DNA of 64,000 nt, taken from Xanthomonas sp. F10. GTDB lineage: Bacteria; Pseudomonadota; Gammaproteobacteria; Xanthomonadales; Xanthomonadaceae. The stretch is taken from positions 1,082,456 through 1,146,455 of the forward strand of contig NZ_JACHNP010000001.1 in assembly GCF_014206815.1 (NCBI RefSeq), written 5' to 3'. The position numbers and the translations under genes were made by a program. This document shows positions 38,566 to 49,176 of this stretch, one piece after another. The notes under the pieces were generated by a model that saw only the letters and a program-made list of their open reading frames with translations, was not told where the DNA came from and ran no database searches. How positions within the stretch are numbered: position 1 is the first letter of the stretch; every line of letters begins with the position of its first letter.

Positions 38566-39527
38566 TCAGCGCGCCAGCGGCGGTCCCGGCTTGGTCTCGC
38601 CGTCGTCGGTGACGCCCTTGGTCAACAACTCCGCGATCGGGCGGCCGTCGGCATCGTGGTGGTACACGTGCAGGTCGCGCTGCGGATACGGAATGCTGAG
38701 CCCGTTCTCCAGCAACTGGTTGCGGATCTGCTCCAGCGTGGTGCTCTTGGCCGCGCCGAAATCGCCATTCTTGGCGTAGCCGAACAGCATCAGGTCCACC
38801 GTGCTTTCGCCCAGGTTGGTGACCTGCACGAACGGAGCGGGGGTTTTCAGGATGTTCGGATTGTCCTGGGCGATCTTCAGCAACAGTTCCTGCGCCTTCT
38901 TCAGGTCGTCGCCGTAGCCGACGCCGACGGTGATCTCCAGGCGCCGGTTGGGTAGGGTGCTGTAGTTGACGATCGGCGCGGTGGTGATGGTGCTGTTGGG
39001 CAGGGTCACCATGCGCTCGTCGAAGGTGCGGATGCGGGTCTGGAAGATCCGGATCTCGTCGACCACGCCTTCCTGGCCGGCCACCACGACGTGGTCGCCG
39101 TCGCGCATCGGCCGCAGCACGATCAGCATCACCCCGGAGGCGATGTTGGACAGCGAGTCCTTCAGCGCCAGGCCCACGGCGAGGCCGGCGGCGCCGAGCA
39201 CGGCGAACAGCGAGGTCGGCGGCACACCGATCTTCTGCAGCGCGGTGACCAGCACCAGGACCAGCATCAGCGCGTAAGCGACGTTGCGCAGGAAGTTGCT
39301 GAGCGTGGTCTCCACCCGCGCGCGCAGCAGGACGCGCTGCAACCACAGACTCAGACGCTTGGCGATCCACATTCCGATCACCAGGATCAGGATCGCCACG
39401 CCCCAGTTGAGCGCGTACTGCGACCAGTCCAGCGTGCGCCAGTCGAACGGGCGCGTGGCCGGCGTCGCCGGAGCGGCGGCCGTGGCGGCCGCCGTCAGTG
39501 CCGTCAGCCACGACTGCGCCATCGCCA

Positions 39528-39531
<4 letters not shown>
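38566..39531 (-). CDS. MscS-family mechanosensitive ion channel
   Basis: A 321-aa small-conductance channel. Three transmembrane segments lie in ~30-145. The pore-lining TM3 glycine/alanine pattern is seen in [25 protein letters not shown]. The beta domain contains [18 protein letters not shown] and the C-terminal alpha/beta domain [11 protein letters not shown]. It releases solutes on hypo-osmotic shock. The start ATG at 39531 overlaps the ppsA stop (ATGATG), so it is the second gene of the ppsA transcript. Confidence 0.92.
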
Positions 39532-41903
<2,372 letters not shown>

Positions 41904-42048
41904 GCGCGATGCTCCGTTAGGCCATCGCCCGAGGCGGGCTGAATGGCCGCGTCCGTGAGGGAAGAAGCCGATATGATGCAGTGCGTACCCGAGCCGGCAC
42001 AAGCGAAGCGGGCGTATCCGTTGGGTTTCAGCCAGGAGAATGCAGGCA

Positions 42049-42870
42049 ATGTCGACGATCAGACCGGTGTTCTACGTGTCCGATGGAACCGGTATCACCG
42101 CTGAAACCATTGGGCATAGCCTGCTCACCCAGTTCAGCGGTTTCAGCTTCGTCACCGACCGCATGTCGTTCGTAGACGATCCGGAAAAAGCCCGCGATGC
42201 GGCGCAACGCATCCATGCCGCGGGCGAGCGGTACCAGGTTCGGCCGATCGTGGTCAACTCCTGCGTCGATCCGCAGTTGAGTATGCTGCTGGCCGAAAGC
42301 GGTGCGTTGATGCTCGACGTGTTCGCGCCCTTCATCGAGCCGCTGGAGCGCGAATTGAACGCGCCGCGGCACTCGCGAGTGGGGCAGGCGCACGGCCTGG
42401 TCGATTTCGAGACCTACCACCGCCGCATCAACGCGATGAACTTCGCGCTGGCGCACGACGACGGCATCGCGCTCACCTACGACGAGGCCGACGTGATCCT
42501 GGTGGCCGTCTCGCGCGCGGGCAAGACGCCGACCTGCATCTACCTGGCGCTGCACTACGGCGTACGCGCGGCCAACTATCCGTTGACCGACGAGGACCTG
42601 GAGAGCGATCGGCTGCCGCCGCGGCTGCGGCCTTACCGCAACAAGCTGTTCGGGCTGACCATCGATCCGGAGCGGCTGCAGCAGATCCGCCAGGAGCGGC
42701 GGCCGAATTCGCGTTACTCCAATGCGGAGACCTGCCGACGCGAAGTGGCGGCGGCCGAAACCATGTTCCGCATGGAACGGATTCCGACGCTGAGCACCAC
42801 GCATACCTCGATCGAGGAGATTTCCAGCAAGGTGCTGGCGACGCTGGGACTGCAGCGCGAGATGTTCTGA
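42049..42870 (+). CDS. ppsR: PEP synthase regulatory protein PpsR (DUF299)
   Basis: A 273-aa bifunctional enzyme that inactivates PpsA by ADP-dependent threonine phosphorylation and reactivates it by Pi-dependent pyrophosphorolysis. It shows the N-terminal [19 protein letters not shown] and the P-loop-like [16 protein letters not shown] 42049 ([10 protein letters not shown]) has AGGAG 10 bp upstream. The in-frame ATG at 42040 lies only one base after the same RBS, so it is less likely. It sits divergently next to its target ppsA. Confidence 0.94.
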   Translation: MSTIRPVFYVSDGTGITAETIGHSLLTQFSGFSFVTDRMSFVDDPEKARDAAQRIHAAGERYQVRPIVVNSCVDPQLSMLLAESGALMLDVFAPFIEPLERELNAPRHSRVGQAHGLVDFETYHRRINAMNFALAHDDGIALTYDEADVILVAVSRAGKTPTCIYLALHYGVRAANYPLTDEDLESDRLPPRLRPYRNKLFGLTIDPERLQQIRQERRPNSRYSNAETCRREVAAAETMFRMERIPTLSTTHTSIEEISSKVLATLGLQREMF

Positions 42871-43007
42871 ACGGGCAGGGCGACGGGCGGGGCCGCTCCC
42901 GGCGGCAATGGCATTTCCGCACGTCGCCGCACGGAGTTCCACGGTAGGCCCACGGCATCGATCCGTCAATGCTGCCGCCGGCGCGATCCAGCGTGTAGGA
43001 TCGGTCC

Positions 43008-43514
43008 ATGCAGCACGCCCTGACCCGCAGCGAACGCATCCCCCGGCTCAGCCGTTTCGGCTGGCTGATGGGGCTGTACGCCGAGAACTACCTGCACCTG
43101 AACCGTTTGTTCGTGCCGGCCGATCTGGCCGCCGGCAGCTACGTCTCCAGCATCGGCGACGGCCTGGACCTGCGCCTGGACGTGATCGAGCGCCATCGCT
43201 ACACCGTCGAACTGCGCCTGACCTACGACCTGTGCGATCCGCTGACGGGCGAGCCGGACCCCTCGGCCTATGTGCGCCTGTACCTGGACGCGCGCCAGGC
43301 CGAGACCACCCATTGCTATGTCGGCCGCCGCTGGCAGGACGTGATGGGGCTGTACCCGCCGCCGGCGGAACTGATCAGCCACCGCATGCGCATGAACACC
43401 TTCCTCGGCAAATGGCTGGAATACCTGGCCGAGCGCGGCCATGGCGTGGCCACGCTGCGGCCGGCGCCGCCGCTGCCGCGCGCCTCGCAGGACGCGGCGA
43501 CGCCCGCCGTCTAG
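43008..43514 (+). CDS. DUF1249 family protein
   Basis: A 168-aa protein with the DUF1249 pattern: FGWLMGLYAENYLHLNRLF at the N-terminus, LDLRLDVIERHRYTVELRLT in the middle, and NTFLGKWLEYLAERGHG near the C-terminus. No catalytic motif or signal peptide is visible. Family members are cytoplasmic and often lie next to Nudix (nudF/MutT) genes; here a Nudix gene follows 69 bp downstream on the same strand. The function is not established. Confidence 0.85.
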   Translation: MQHALTRSERIPRLSRFGWLMGLYAENYLHLNRLFVPADLAAGSYVSSIGDGLDLRLDVIERHRYTVELRLTYDLCDPLTGEPDPSAYVRLYLDARQAETTHCYVGRRWQDVMGLYPPPAELISHRMRMNTFLGKWLEYLAERGHGVATLRPAPPLPRASQDAATPAV

Positions 43515-43583
43515 CCTCCGGATAGACCAGGCGGCCGCGCGGATACGGCATACTGCGCGCCCGTTGCCACCTGCCGTCGCCGC

Positions 43584-44072
43584 ATGCCTTACACCCCCAT
43601 TGTCGCCACCTTGGGCTACGTGCTCTCGCCCGACCGCAGCCAGGTGCTGCTGGTCCACCGCAACGCCCGGCCCGGCGACCATCACCTGGGCAAGTACAAC
43701 GGCCTGGGCGGCAAGCTGGAGGCAGACGAGGACGTGCTGGCCGGCATGCGCCGCGAGATCCTGGAGGAAGCCGGCATCACCTGCGAGGCGCTGCAGTTGC
43801 GCGGCACCATCAGTTGGCCGGGGTTCGGCAAGCACGGCGAGGACTGGCTGGGCTTCGTGTTCCTGATCGAGGCCTACAGCGGCGAACCGTTCGCCGAGAA
43901 CGCCGAGGGCGCGCTGGCCTGGGTGCCGATCGCGCAGATGGACACGCTGCCGATGTGGGAGGGCGACCGCCACTTCCTGCCGCTGGTGTTCGATGGCGAC
44001 CCGCGCCCGTTCCATGGGGTCATGCCGTACCGCGACGGACGCATGCAGTCCTGGCGCTATTCGCGGGTCTGA
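43584..44072 (+). CDS. Nudix hydrolase, MutT-like
   Basis: A 162-aa Nudix protein with the complete box GGKLEADEDVLAGMRREILE followed by EAGI (Gx5Ex7REUxEExGU). The sequence around it (KYNGLGGKLE, LRGTISWPGFGKHGEDWLGF) resembles MTH1/8-oxo-dGTP diphosphatase-type enzymes. Sanitisation of oxidised nucleotides is the likely role, though Nudix specificity cannot be read from the box alone. The coding region ends just before a repeat element. Confidence 0.88.
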   Translation: MPYTPIVATLGYVLSPDRSQVLLVHRNARPGDHHLGKYNGLGGKLEADEDVLAGMRREILEEAGITCEALQLRGTISWPGFGKHGEDWLGFVFLIEAYSGEPFAENAEGALAWVPIAQMDTLPMWEGDRHFLPLVFDGDPRPFHGVMPYRDGRMQSWRYSRV

Positions 44073-44077
44073 CACTT

Positions 44078-44262
44078 AAAGCCCCTCTCCCGCCGGGAGA
44101 GGCGTTGGGGTGAGGGTACGGCGCGAAAGCGACCCGCGGGGTTTGGGTGGGGTGGGACAAGGGTGCGGCGCGAAAGCGATTCGCGGAGTTTTGTTGCGTC
44201 AGGCTCCGCCGTACCCTCATCCGGCCCTTCGGGCCACCTTCCCCCGACAGGAGAAGGAACAG
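44078..44262. repeat. Xanthomonas intergenic repeat (same family as 2113-2640)
   Basis: AGCCCCTCTCCCGCCGGGAG then TTGGGGTGAGGGTACGGCGCG appear, followed by GTACCCTCATCCGGCCCTTC and a decayed second hairpin. Between the halves, GGTGCGGCGCGAAAGCGATTCGCGG is a partial extra copy. Confidence 0.75.
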
Positions 44263-44284
44263 CCTCATCTCTCTCGCCTCCGGC

Positions 44285-44446
44285 TTGTCCACAGCAGCTG
44301 TGGATCGTTCCTGCACAAGCCTGTGGGCAAGCGTGGCAAGTCGCTGAAATGCCTGCCCGATTTTGCCGGGTGGTGAAAATTTCAGCAGTCCGGGTCGCAC
44401 TTCTCCACAGCCGGTGTGGATGAAATCGCACGAACGCTGTGGATAA
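44285..44446. other. Cluster of six DnaA-box-like sites
   Basis: Two sites match the DnaA box TTRTNCACA: TTGTCCACA (44285) and TGTGGATAA (44438, reverse). Four near-matches lie between: TGTGGATCG (44299), TGTGGGCAA (44322), TTCTCCACA (44401) and TGTGGATGA (44415). Some are paired as palindromes, such as CCACAG-CAG-CTGTGG. There is no gene here. Chance is possible, but six in 162 bp is dense. Confidence 0.5.
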
Positions 44447-44550
44447 GGGACCGGTGGCGTTGTGCCACAACGGCCGCCGCCGCGCTGGCGAAAAATTCGC
44501 CAGCGTCGATCGCGCGCCCGCGTCGTCGCACGTGCGTGCGCGTCGCAGCG

Positions 44551-45309
44551 CTACTGCGCGGTCCAGCCGCCGTCGATGGCGATGGTCTGCGCGGTGATGT
44601 TGCGTGCCGCCGGCGAGGCCAGGAATGCCACGCAGCCGGCCAGTTCGTCGTAGGCGATGAACACGCCCTTGGGCATCGGCTTGAGCATCACCTGGGCGAT
44701 CACGTCGGCTTCGGAGATGCCGCGGGTGCGGGCCTGGTCGGCGATCTGCCTGTCCACCAGCGGCGTCTTCACGTAGCTGGGGCAGAGCGTGTTGATGGTG
44801 ATGTCGGTATCGGCGGTCTCCAGTGCGATGACCTTGGAGAAGCCGACCAGGCCGTGCTTGGCGGCGACATAGGCACTCTTGTAGGGGCTGGCGACCAGCG
44901 AATGGATGCTGCCGATATTGACGATGCGGCCGAAGCCGCGTTCGCGCATGCCCGGCAGCACCGCCTGGGTCAGCCGCGCCACGCCGGTGAGCATCACCTC
45001 CACCAGCAGGCCCCACTTCTCCATCGGGAACTCCTGCAGCGGCGCCACGTGTTGCAGCCCGGCGTTGTTGACCAGCACGTCGACCGGCCGGCTCAGCGCG
45101 GCAAGCGCGGCCTGGATGCTGTCGGCGCTGGCCACGTCCAGCGCCACCGCTTCTGCCGAGCCGCCAACCTGGCGCAGCTGCGCGGCGACCGCCTCGGCGG
45201 CAGCCAGGTCGAGGTCGCTGACGACGATGTGGCGGCCGCCGGCCGCCAACTCGTGGGCGATGCCGGCGCCGATGCCGCTGGCGGCACCGGTGATCAGGAC
45301 GGTCTGCAT
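44551..45309 (-). CDS. bdhA: 3-hydroxybutyrate dehydrogenase (SDR family)
   Basis: A 252-aa short-chain dehydrogenase with cofactor motif TGAASGIGAGIAHEL, NAG motif LVNNAGLQHV, and catalytic Ser/Tyr/Lys (NIGSIHSLVAS, YVAAKHGLVGFSK). The C-terminal region, NTLCPSYVKTPLVDRQIADQ and ITAQTIAIDGGWTAQ, is typical of D-beta-hydroxybutyrate dehydrogenases. It interconverts (R)-3-hydroxybutyrate and acetoacetate. The PHA synthase genes phaE-phaC lie ~0.8 kb away on the other strand, which fits use of polyhydroxybutyrate breakdown products. Confidence 0.88.
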   Translation of the reverse strand: MQTVLITGAASGIGAGIAHELAAGGRHIVVSDLDLAAAEAVAAQLRQVGGSAEAVALDVASADSIQAALAALSRPVDVLVNNAGLQHVAPLQEFPMEKWGLLVEVMLTGVARLTQAVLPGMRERGFGRIVNIGSIHSLVASPYKSAYVAAKHGLVGFSKVIALETADTDITINTLCPSYVKTPLVDRQIADQARTRGISEADVIAQVMLKPMPKGVFIAYDELAGCVAFLASPAARNITAQTIAIDGGWTAQ

Positions 45310-45446
45310 GGGGCAATACCTGCGCGAAAGTGGGGGCGATCAGCGTAGCAGCGCACCGCGCGCCCCGGCAGCGGGCCGCTCGCCAGTGCGGCGGCGCCAC
45401 GCTACCCTGTGCCGTCGCTCGCCGCTCACGCCGGATCCGCCACGTT

Positions 45447-46067
45447 ATGCCGATGAAACGCCACTTCTCCATGCTGCGCGAATTCCAGCTGGCCGACTGG
45501 TTCACCCTGGCCAATGCCTTCTGCGGCACCGGTGCGGTGTTCGCGGCAATGCGCTTCCTGCAGGACGGCCGCCGCAGCGACCTGCTGTTCGGCATGGCAT
45601 TGATCCCGCTGGCGTTCGTGTTCGACGCGCTCGACGGCCGGGTGGCGCGGTGGCGCAAGTCGTCCTCGACGCTGGGCCGCGAGCTGGATTCGCTGGCCGA
45701 CGTGATCTCCTTCGGCGTGGCCCCGGCCGCGCTGGCCTACGCCTGCGGCATGCAGGGCGGTTGGGACTGGCTGGTGCTGAGTTTCTTCGTCTGCTGCGGG
45801 GTCAGCCGCCTGGCCCGCTACAACGTCACCGCCGAGCAGATCGCCGGCGACGGCGACAAGGTGCCGTACTTCGAGGGCACGCCGATCCCGAGCAGCCTGG
45901 GGCTGGTCATCGTGCTGGCGATCGCCGCGCACCTGGGCCACATCGGCGACGCCTTGTGGTGGGGCGAGTGGCGGCTGGGACCGTGGCTGCTGCACCCGCT
46001 GGCGCTGCTGTTCGCGCTGTCCGGCTCGCTGATGATCAGCAAGACGCTGCGCATCCCCAAGCCCTGA
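45447..46067 (+). CDS. pssA: CDP-diacylglycerol-serine O-phosphatidyltransferase PssA
   Basis: A 206-aa CDP-alcohol phosphatidyltransferase with several membrane segments and the catalytic motif DALDGRVARW followed by GRELDSLAD (Dx2DGx2ARx8Gx3Dx3D). It transfers phosphatidyl from CDP-diacylglycerol to serine in the inner membrane. ATG 45447 (MPMKRHFSMLREFQLADW) gives the expected N-terminus. It stands alone upstream of the PHA synthase operon. Confidence 0.9.
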   Translation: MPMKRHFSMLREFQLADWFTLANAFCGTGAVFAAMRFLQDGRRSDLLFGMALIPLAFVFDALDGRVARWRKSSSTLGRELDSLADVISFGVAPAALAYACGMQGGWDWLVLSFFVCCGVSRLARYNVTAEQIAGDGDKVPYFEGTPIPSSLGLVIVLAIAAHLGHIGDALWWGEWRLGPWLLHPLALLFALSGSLMISKTLRIPKP

Positions 46068-46112
46068 TCGCAGCGGGTTGCTATCATCGCGGGCCAGTTC
46101 GGGAGAGTGGCG

Positions 46113-47231
46113 ATGAAGGCTAGCGGCGGCGGTGGCGCCGGCGATTTCGAGGCGATGACGCGGCAGTACTGGGAGGCCTGGAGCGCCGCGTTGCGCCAGG
46201 GCGCCCCGGCCCCCGCGTCCGCCGCGGCCGGCGACGGTACCGGCTCCTGGCGCGAGGCGATCGCGGCCTGGAGCCAGTGGCTGCCGCGCGGCAGCGCGCC
46301 GCAGGCCGAGGACGCAGTGGCGCAGTTCCAGCAGCATGCCGGCGACTGGCTCGGCGCGATGCAGCAGGTGGCCGCGCAGTTCGCCGGCCGCGACGCCAGC
46401 AGCGCCGACGTCGCCGAGGCCTGGAAACGCCAGGTGCAGGGCCAGCGCGAGCAGTTGCTGCAGTGGCTGCTGGGCGCGGTGCGCGGCACCGGCCAGGCCG
46501 GGATCGACCCCTGGTTGCAGCAGGCGGCGCAGTGGCTGCAGGGCCTGCAGCGCGACAGCGGGCCGTGGCTGCAGATGCCCGGGTTCGGCCCGGCGCGCAA
46601 CCACCAGGCGCGCTGGCAGGCGCTGGCCAAGGCGCAGCAGGACTACCAGGCGCAGTTGCAGGCCTACCTGGGACTGCTGCAGGGCGCCATCGACCGCGCC
46701 TTCGGCCTGTTCGAGGAGAAGCTGCGCGCGCACGAGGATCCGGGCCGGCAACTGACCAACGCGCGGGCGATGTTCGATCTGTGGATCGATGCGGCCGAGG
46801 AGGCCTATGCGGCGGCCGCGCTGTCGCCGGAGTTCCGCCAGGTCTACGCCGACGTCGCCAATGCGCAGATGCGCCTGCGCGCCTTGCTGCAGCGCGAGAC
46901 CGAGCAGGTCTGCGAGCAGGTGGGCCTGCCGACGCGCACGGAACTGGATGCCGCGCATCGGCGCATCGCCGAGCTGGAGCGGCGGCTGCGGCGCTTGGAG
47001 CGCGGCGACGGGCAGGGTGCGACCGCCGGTCCGGCCGTGACGCCCGCACCGGCCGCGGCCACGCCGACCTCGCCAAGGAAAAAGACCAGGAACACGGCCG
47101 CCGGCGCGCCCGCTGCCAAGACCGCGGCGACCGCATCCAAAGCCAAATCCAAATCCAAAGCCAAGGCTGCGCTGGCCGCCACGCCGCGCCGCGCCGGGGC
47201 CGCGCCCGCCGCGCGTCGGAGTCGTTCATGA
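46113..47231 (+). CDS. phaE: Class III polyhydroxyalkanoate synthase subunit PhaE
   Basis: A 372-aa accessory subunit of class III PHA synthase, with the amphipathic helical layout of PhaE and conserved segments FEEKLRAHEDPGRQLTNARA and YADVANAQMRLRALLQRETE. It ends with a coiled-coil LPTRTELDAAHRRIAELERR. A Lys/Ala-rich tail of ~70 residues follows (KAKSKSKSKAKAALAAT), resembling histone-like DNA-binding tails. ATG 46113 follows GGGAGAG. Its stop overlaps the phaC start (ATGA). Confidence 0.9.
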   Translation: MKASGGGGAGDFEAMTRQYWEAWSAALRQGAPAPASAAAGDGTGSWREAIAAWSQWLPRGSAPQAEDAVAQFQQHAGDWLGAMQQVAAQFAGRDASSADVAEAWKRQVQGQREQLLQWLLGAVRGTGQAGIDPWLQQAAQWLQGLQRDSGPWLQMPGFGPARNHQARWQALAKAQQDYQAQLQAYLGLLQGAIDRAFGLFEEKLRAHEDPGRQLTNARAMFDLWIDAAEEAYAAAALSPEFRQVYADVANAQMRLRALLQRETEQVCEQVGLPTRTELDAAHRRIAELERRLRRLERGDGQGATAGPAVTPAPAAATPTSPRKKTRNTAAGAPAAKTAATASKAKSKSKAKAALAATPRRAGAAPAARRSRS

Positions 47232-48304
47232 AAGGGCCGTTGAGTTTCAGCAGCGATGATCTGGTCCAGGAAACCCTGGAGCTGCAGCGCAAGCTGCTCG
47301 AAGGCCTGCGCGTGCTGCCGGGCCTGGACGCGGTGGACTACGGCGCCACCGCGCGCCAGGAGGTGTGGCGCGACGGCAAGGTGGTGCTGTATCGCTTCGT
47401 CGGCGAACGCCCGCCCACCGCCAAGGTGCCGCTGCTGATCGTCTATGCCCTGGTCAATCGCCCGTACATGGTCGACCTGCAGGCGGACCGCTCGCTGGTG
47501 CAGGGCCTGCTGGCGCTGGGCGAGGACGTCTATGTGCTGGACTGGGGCTACCCGGACCGCTCCGAGCGCTACCTGACGCTGGAGGACTACCTGCTGCGCT
47601 ACATCGATGGCGCGGTGGACCACCTGCGCGCGGCCGGCGACGGCGCGCCGGTCAACATGCTCGGGATCTGCCAGGGCGGCACGTTCTCGCTGTGCTACTC
47701 CGCGCTGCAGCCGGAGAAGGTGCGCAACCTGGTCACCATGGTCACGCCGGTGGATTTCCACACCCCGGACAACATGCTGTCCAACTGGGCGCGGCAGGTC
47801 GACGTCGACCTGTTCGTGGACACGCTGGGCAACGTGCCGGCGGACCTGATGAACGTCAGCTACCTGATGCTCAAGCCGTTCCGGCTGAACCTGCAGAAAT
47901 ACGTGGGCCTGCTCGACATCCTCGACGATCCGCGGGCGCTGGAGGATTTCCTGCGCATGGAGAAATGGATCTTCGATTCGCCGGACCTGGCCGGCGAGAC
48001 CTTCCGCGAGTTCGTCAAGCAGTTCTACCAGGACAACGCGCTGATGCACGGGCGCGCGCGCATCGGCACCCACACCGTGGACCTGGGCCGGGTCACCATG
48101 CCGGTGCTCAATGTCTATGCCGAGCAGGACCACCTGGTGCCGCCGGACGCGTCGCGGGCGCTGCGCGGTGTGGTCGGCAGCCGCGACTATGCCGAACTGA
48201 GTTTCCGCGGCGGCCACATCGGTATCTATGTCTCCGGCCGCGCCCAGCGCGAAGTACCGGCGGCACTGCACCGCTGGCTGGCCGAGCGCGATGGCGGACA
48301 CTGA
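47228..48304 (+). CDS. phaC: Class III polyhydroxyalkanoate synthase subunit PhaC
   Basis: A 358-aa alpha/beta-hydrolase-fold synthase that polymerises (R)-3-hydroxyacyl-CoA. The catalytic triad is Cys148 in LGICQGGTFS, Asp301 in VYAEQDHLVPP and His330 in RGGHIGIYVSGR. The length matches class III PhaC, which needs PhaE for activity. It is translationally coupled to phaE. The cytosolic granule-associated enzyme provides carbon storage. Confidence 0.94.
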   Translation: MKGPLSFSSDDLVQETLELQRKLLEGLRVLPGLDAVDYGATARQEVWRDGKVVLYRFVGERPPTAKVPLLIVYALVNRPYMVDLQADRSLVQGLLALGEDVYVLDWGYPDRSERYLTLEDYLLRYIDGAVDHLRAAGDGAPVNMLGICQGGTFSLCYSALQPEKVRNLVTMVTPVDFHTPDNMLSNWARQVDVDLFVDTLGNVPADLMNVSYLMLKPFRLNLQKYVGLLDILDDPRALEDFLRMEKWIFDSPDLAGETFREFVKQFYQDNALMHGRARIGTHTVDLGRVTMPVLNVYAEQDHLVPPDASRALRGVVGSRDYAELSFRGGHIGIYVSGRAQREVPAALHRWLAERDGGH

Positions 48305-48385
48305 GCGCTGGCCCCATCGCGCCGTCACGCGGGATCCGCGTCGGCGCGGGTAGAGTGGGGCGCCGCCGTTGCTGGAGCCGCCGCC

Positions 48386-48586
48386 ATGTCGCAACCCCGT
48401 TCGCTGTCGCGCTCGTTGAACGACCGCATGATCGCGGGCGTGATGGGCGGCATCGCCCACCGCTTCGGCTGGAATGCGACCCTGCTGCGGGTGCTGTACG
48501 TGGTCGGGTCGATCGTCTCGGCCGCGTTCCCCGGCATCCTGGTCTACCTGATCCTGTGGCTGCTGATTCCCAACGAAGCCGACTGA
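48386..48586 (+). CDS. PspC-domain small membrane protein
   Basis: A 66-aa protein with the PspC pattern: RSLNDRMIAGVMGGIAHRFG then a single membrane segment (VLYVVGSIVSAAFPGILVYL) ending LLIPNEAD. Full-length PspC regulators carry a longer tail, so this is a stand-alone domain. It may take part in envelope-stress sensing (inference). The next gene may overlap its 3' end. Confidence 0.8.
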   Translation: MSQPRSLSRSLNDRMIAGVMGGIAHRFGWNATLLRVLYVVGSIVSAAFPGILVYLILWLLIPNEAD

Positions 48587-49038
48587 AGCGGCCGCTGCCG
48601 CTGGCCTGGCGCCGTGCCGGCATCGCCGTCGGCGCCCTGTGGACTTCGCCCAATACCTTGCTTGGTGTACTTGCCGGGGTCATCGCGCTGGCCTTCGGTG
48701 CGCGCTTGCGTTTCAGCCGCCGTGAACTGGCGCTGGTGTTCGAACGGGTGCCGTTGCGGCCGCGTGGGGCGATGACGCTGGGCAACGTGATCCTGCTCAG
48801 CGCCGACGATCTGGACGTGGCCTGCGCCACCTACGAGCACGCCGCCGGTCGCTGCCGGCATCCGGCGGTGCGGCTCGGCGACCACGAACGTGCGCACGTG
48901 CTGCAGTACATGCTGCTGGGGCCGCTGTTCCTGCCGGTGTACCTGGCCTGCGGTGGGGTCAGCGTGCGCAATCCCCTGGAGCGGGCTGCCGATCGCTACG
49001 CGCTGTACGGTCGCGGCTGGTGGCCGGGCACGGGCTGA
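48556..49038 (+). CDS. Small membrane-associated protein with HExxH motif, function unknown
   Basis: About 160 residues. A hydrophobic segment near the start (NTLLGVLAGVIALAFGARL) is followed by RELALVFERVPLRPRGAMTLGN in two parts, then GDHERAHVLQYMLLGPLFLPVYL containing His-Glu-Arg-Ala-His, and ERAADRYALYGRGWW. HExxH is a zinc-metallopeptidase signature but also occurs by chance. I do not recognise the family. The start is uncertain: GTG 48556 overlaps the PspC gene by 31 bp, and no ATG exists before the conserved-looking region. Confidence 0.6.
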   Translation: MAADSQRSRLKRPLPLAWRRAGIAVGALWTSPNTLLGVLAGVIALAFGARLRFSRRELALVFERVPLRPRGAMTLGNVILLSADDLDVACATYEHAAGRCRHPAVRLGDHERAHVLQYMLLGPLFLPVYLACGGVSVRNPLERAADRYALYGRGWWPGTG

Positions 49039-49078
49039 GTGCGCAAACCGCTGCTTTGGCCATGCACGAGGTCATCGC

Positions 49079-49145
49079 GTAGGAGCGGCTTCAGCCGCGA
49101 CGGGCGTTCCTGGCAATGCCTGCTCGCGGCTGAAGCCGCTCCTAC
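49079..49145. repeat. REP-like palindrome, third copy
   Basis: GTAGGAGCGGCTTCAGCCGC ... GCGGCTGAAGCCGCTCCTAC, the same family as at 4615 and 4798. It lies between convergent genes. Confidence 0.88.
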
Positions 49146-49176
49146 GAGCGACCCACGTCCTTGCGAATGGCTGCCG

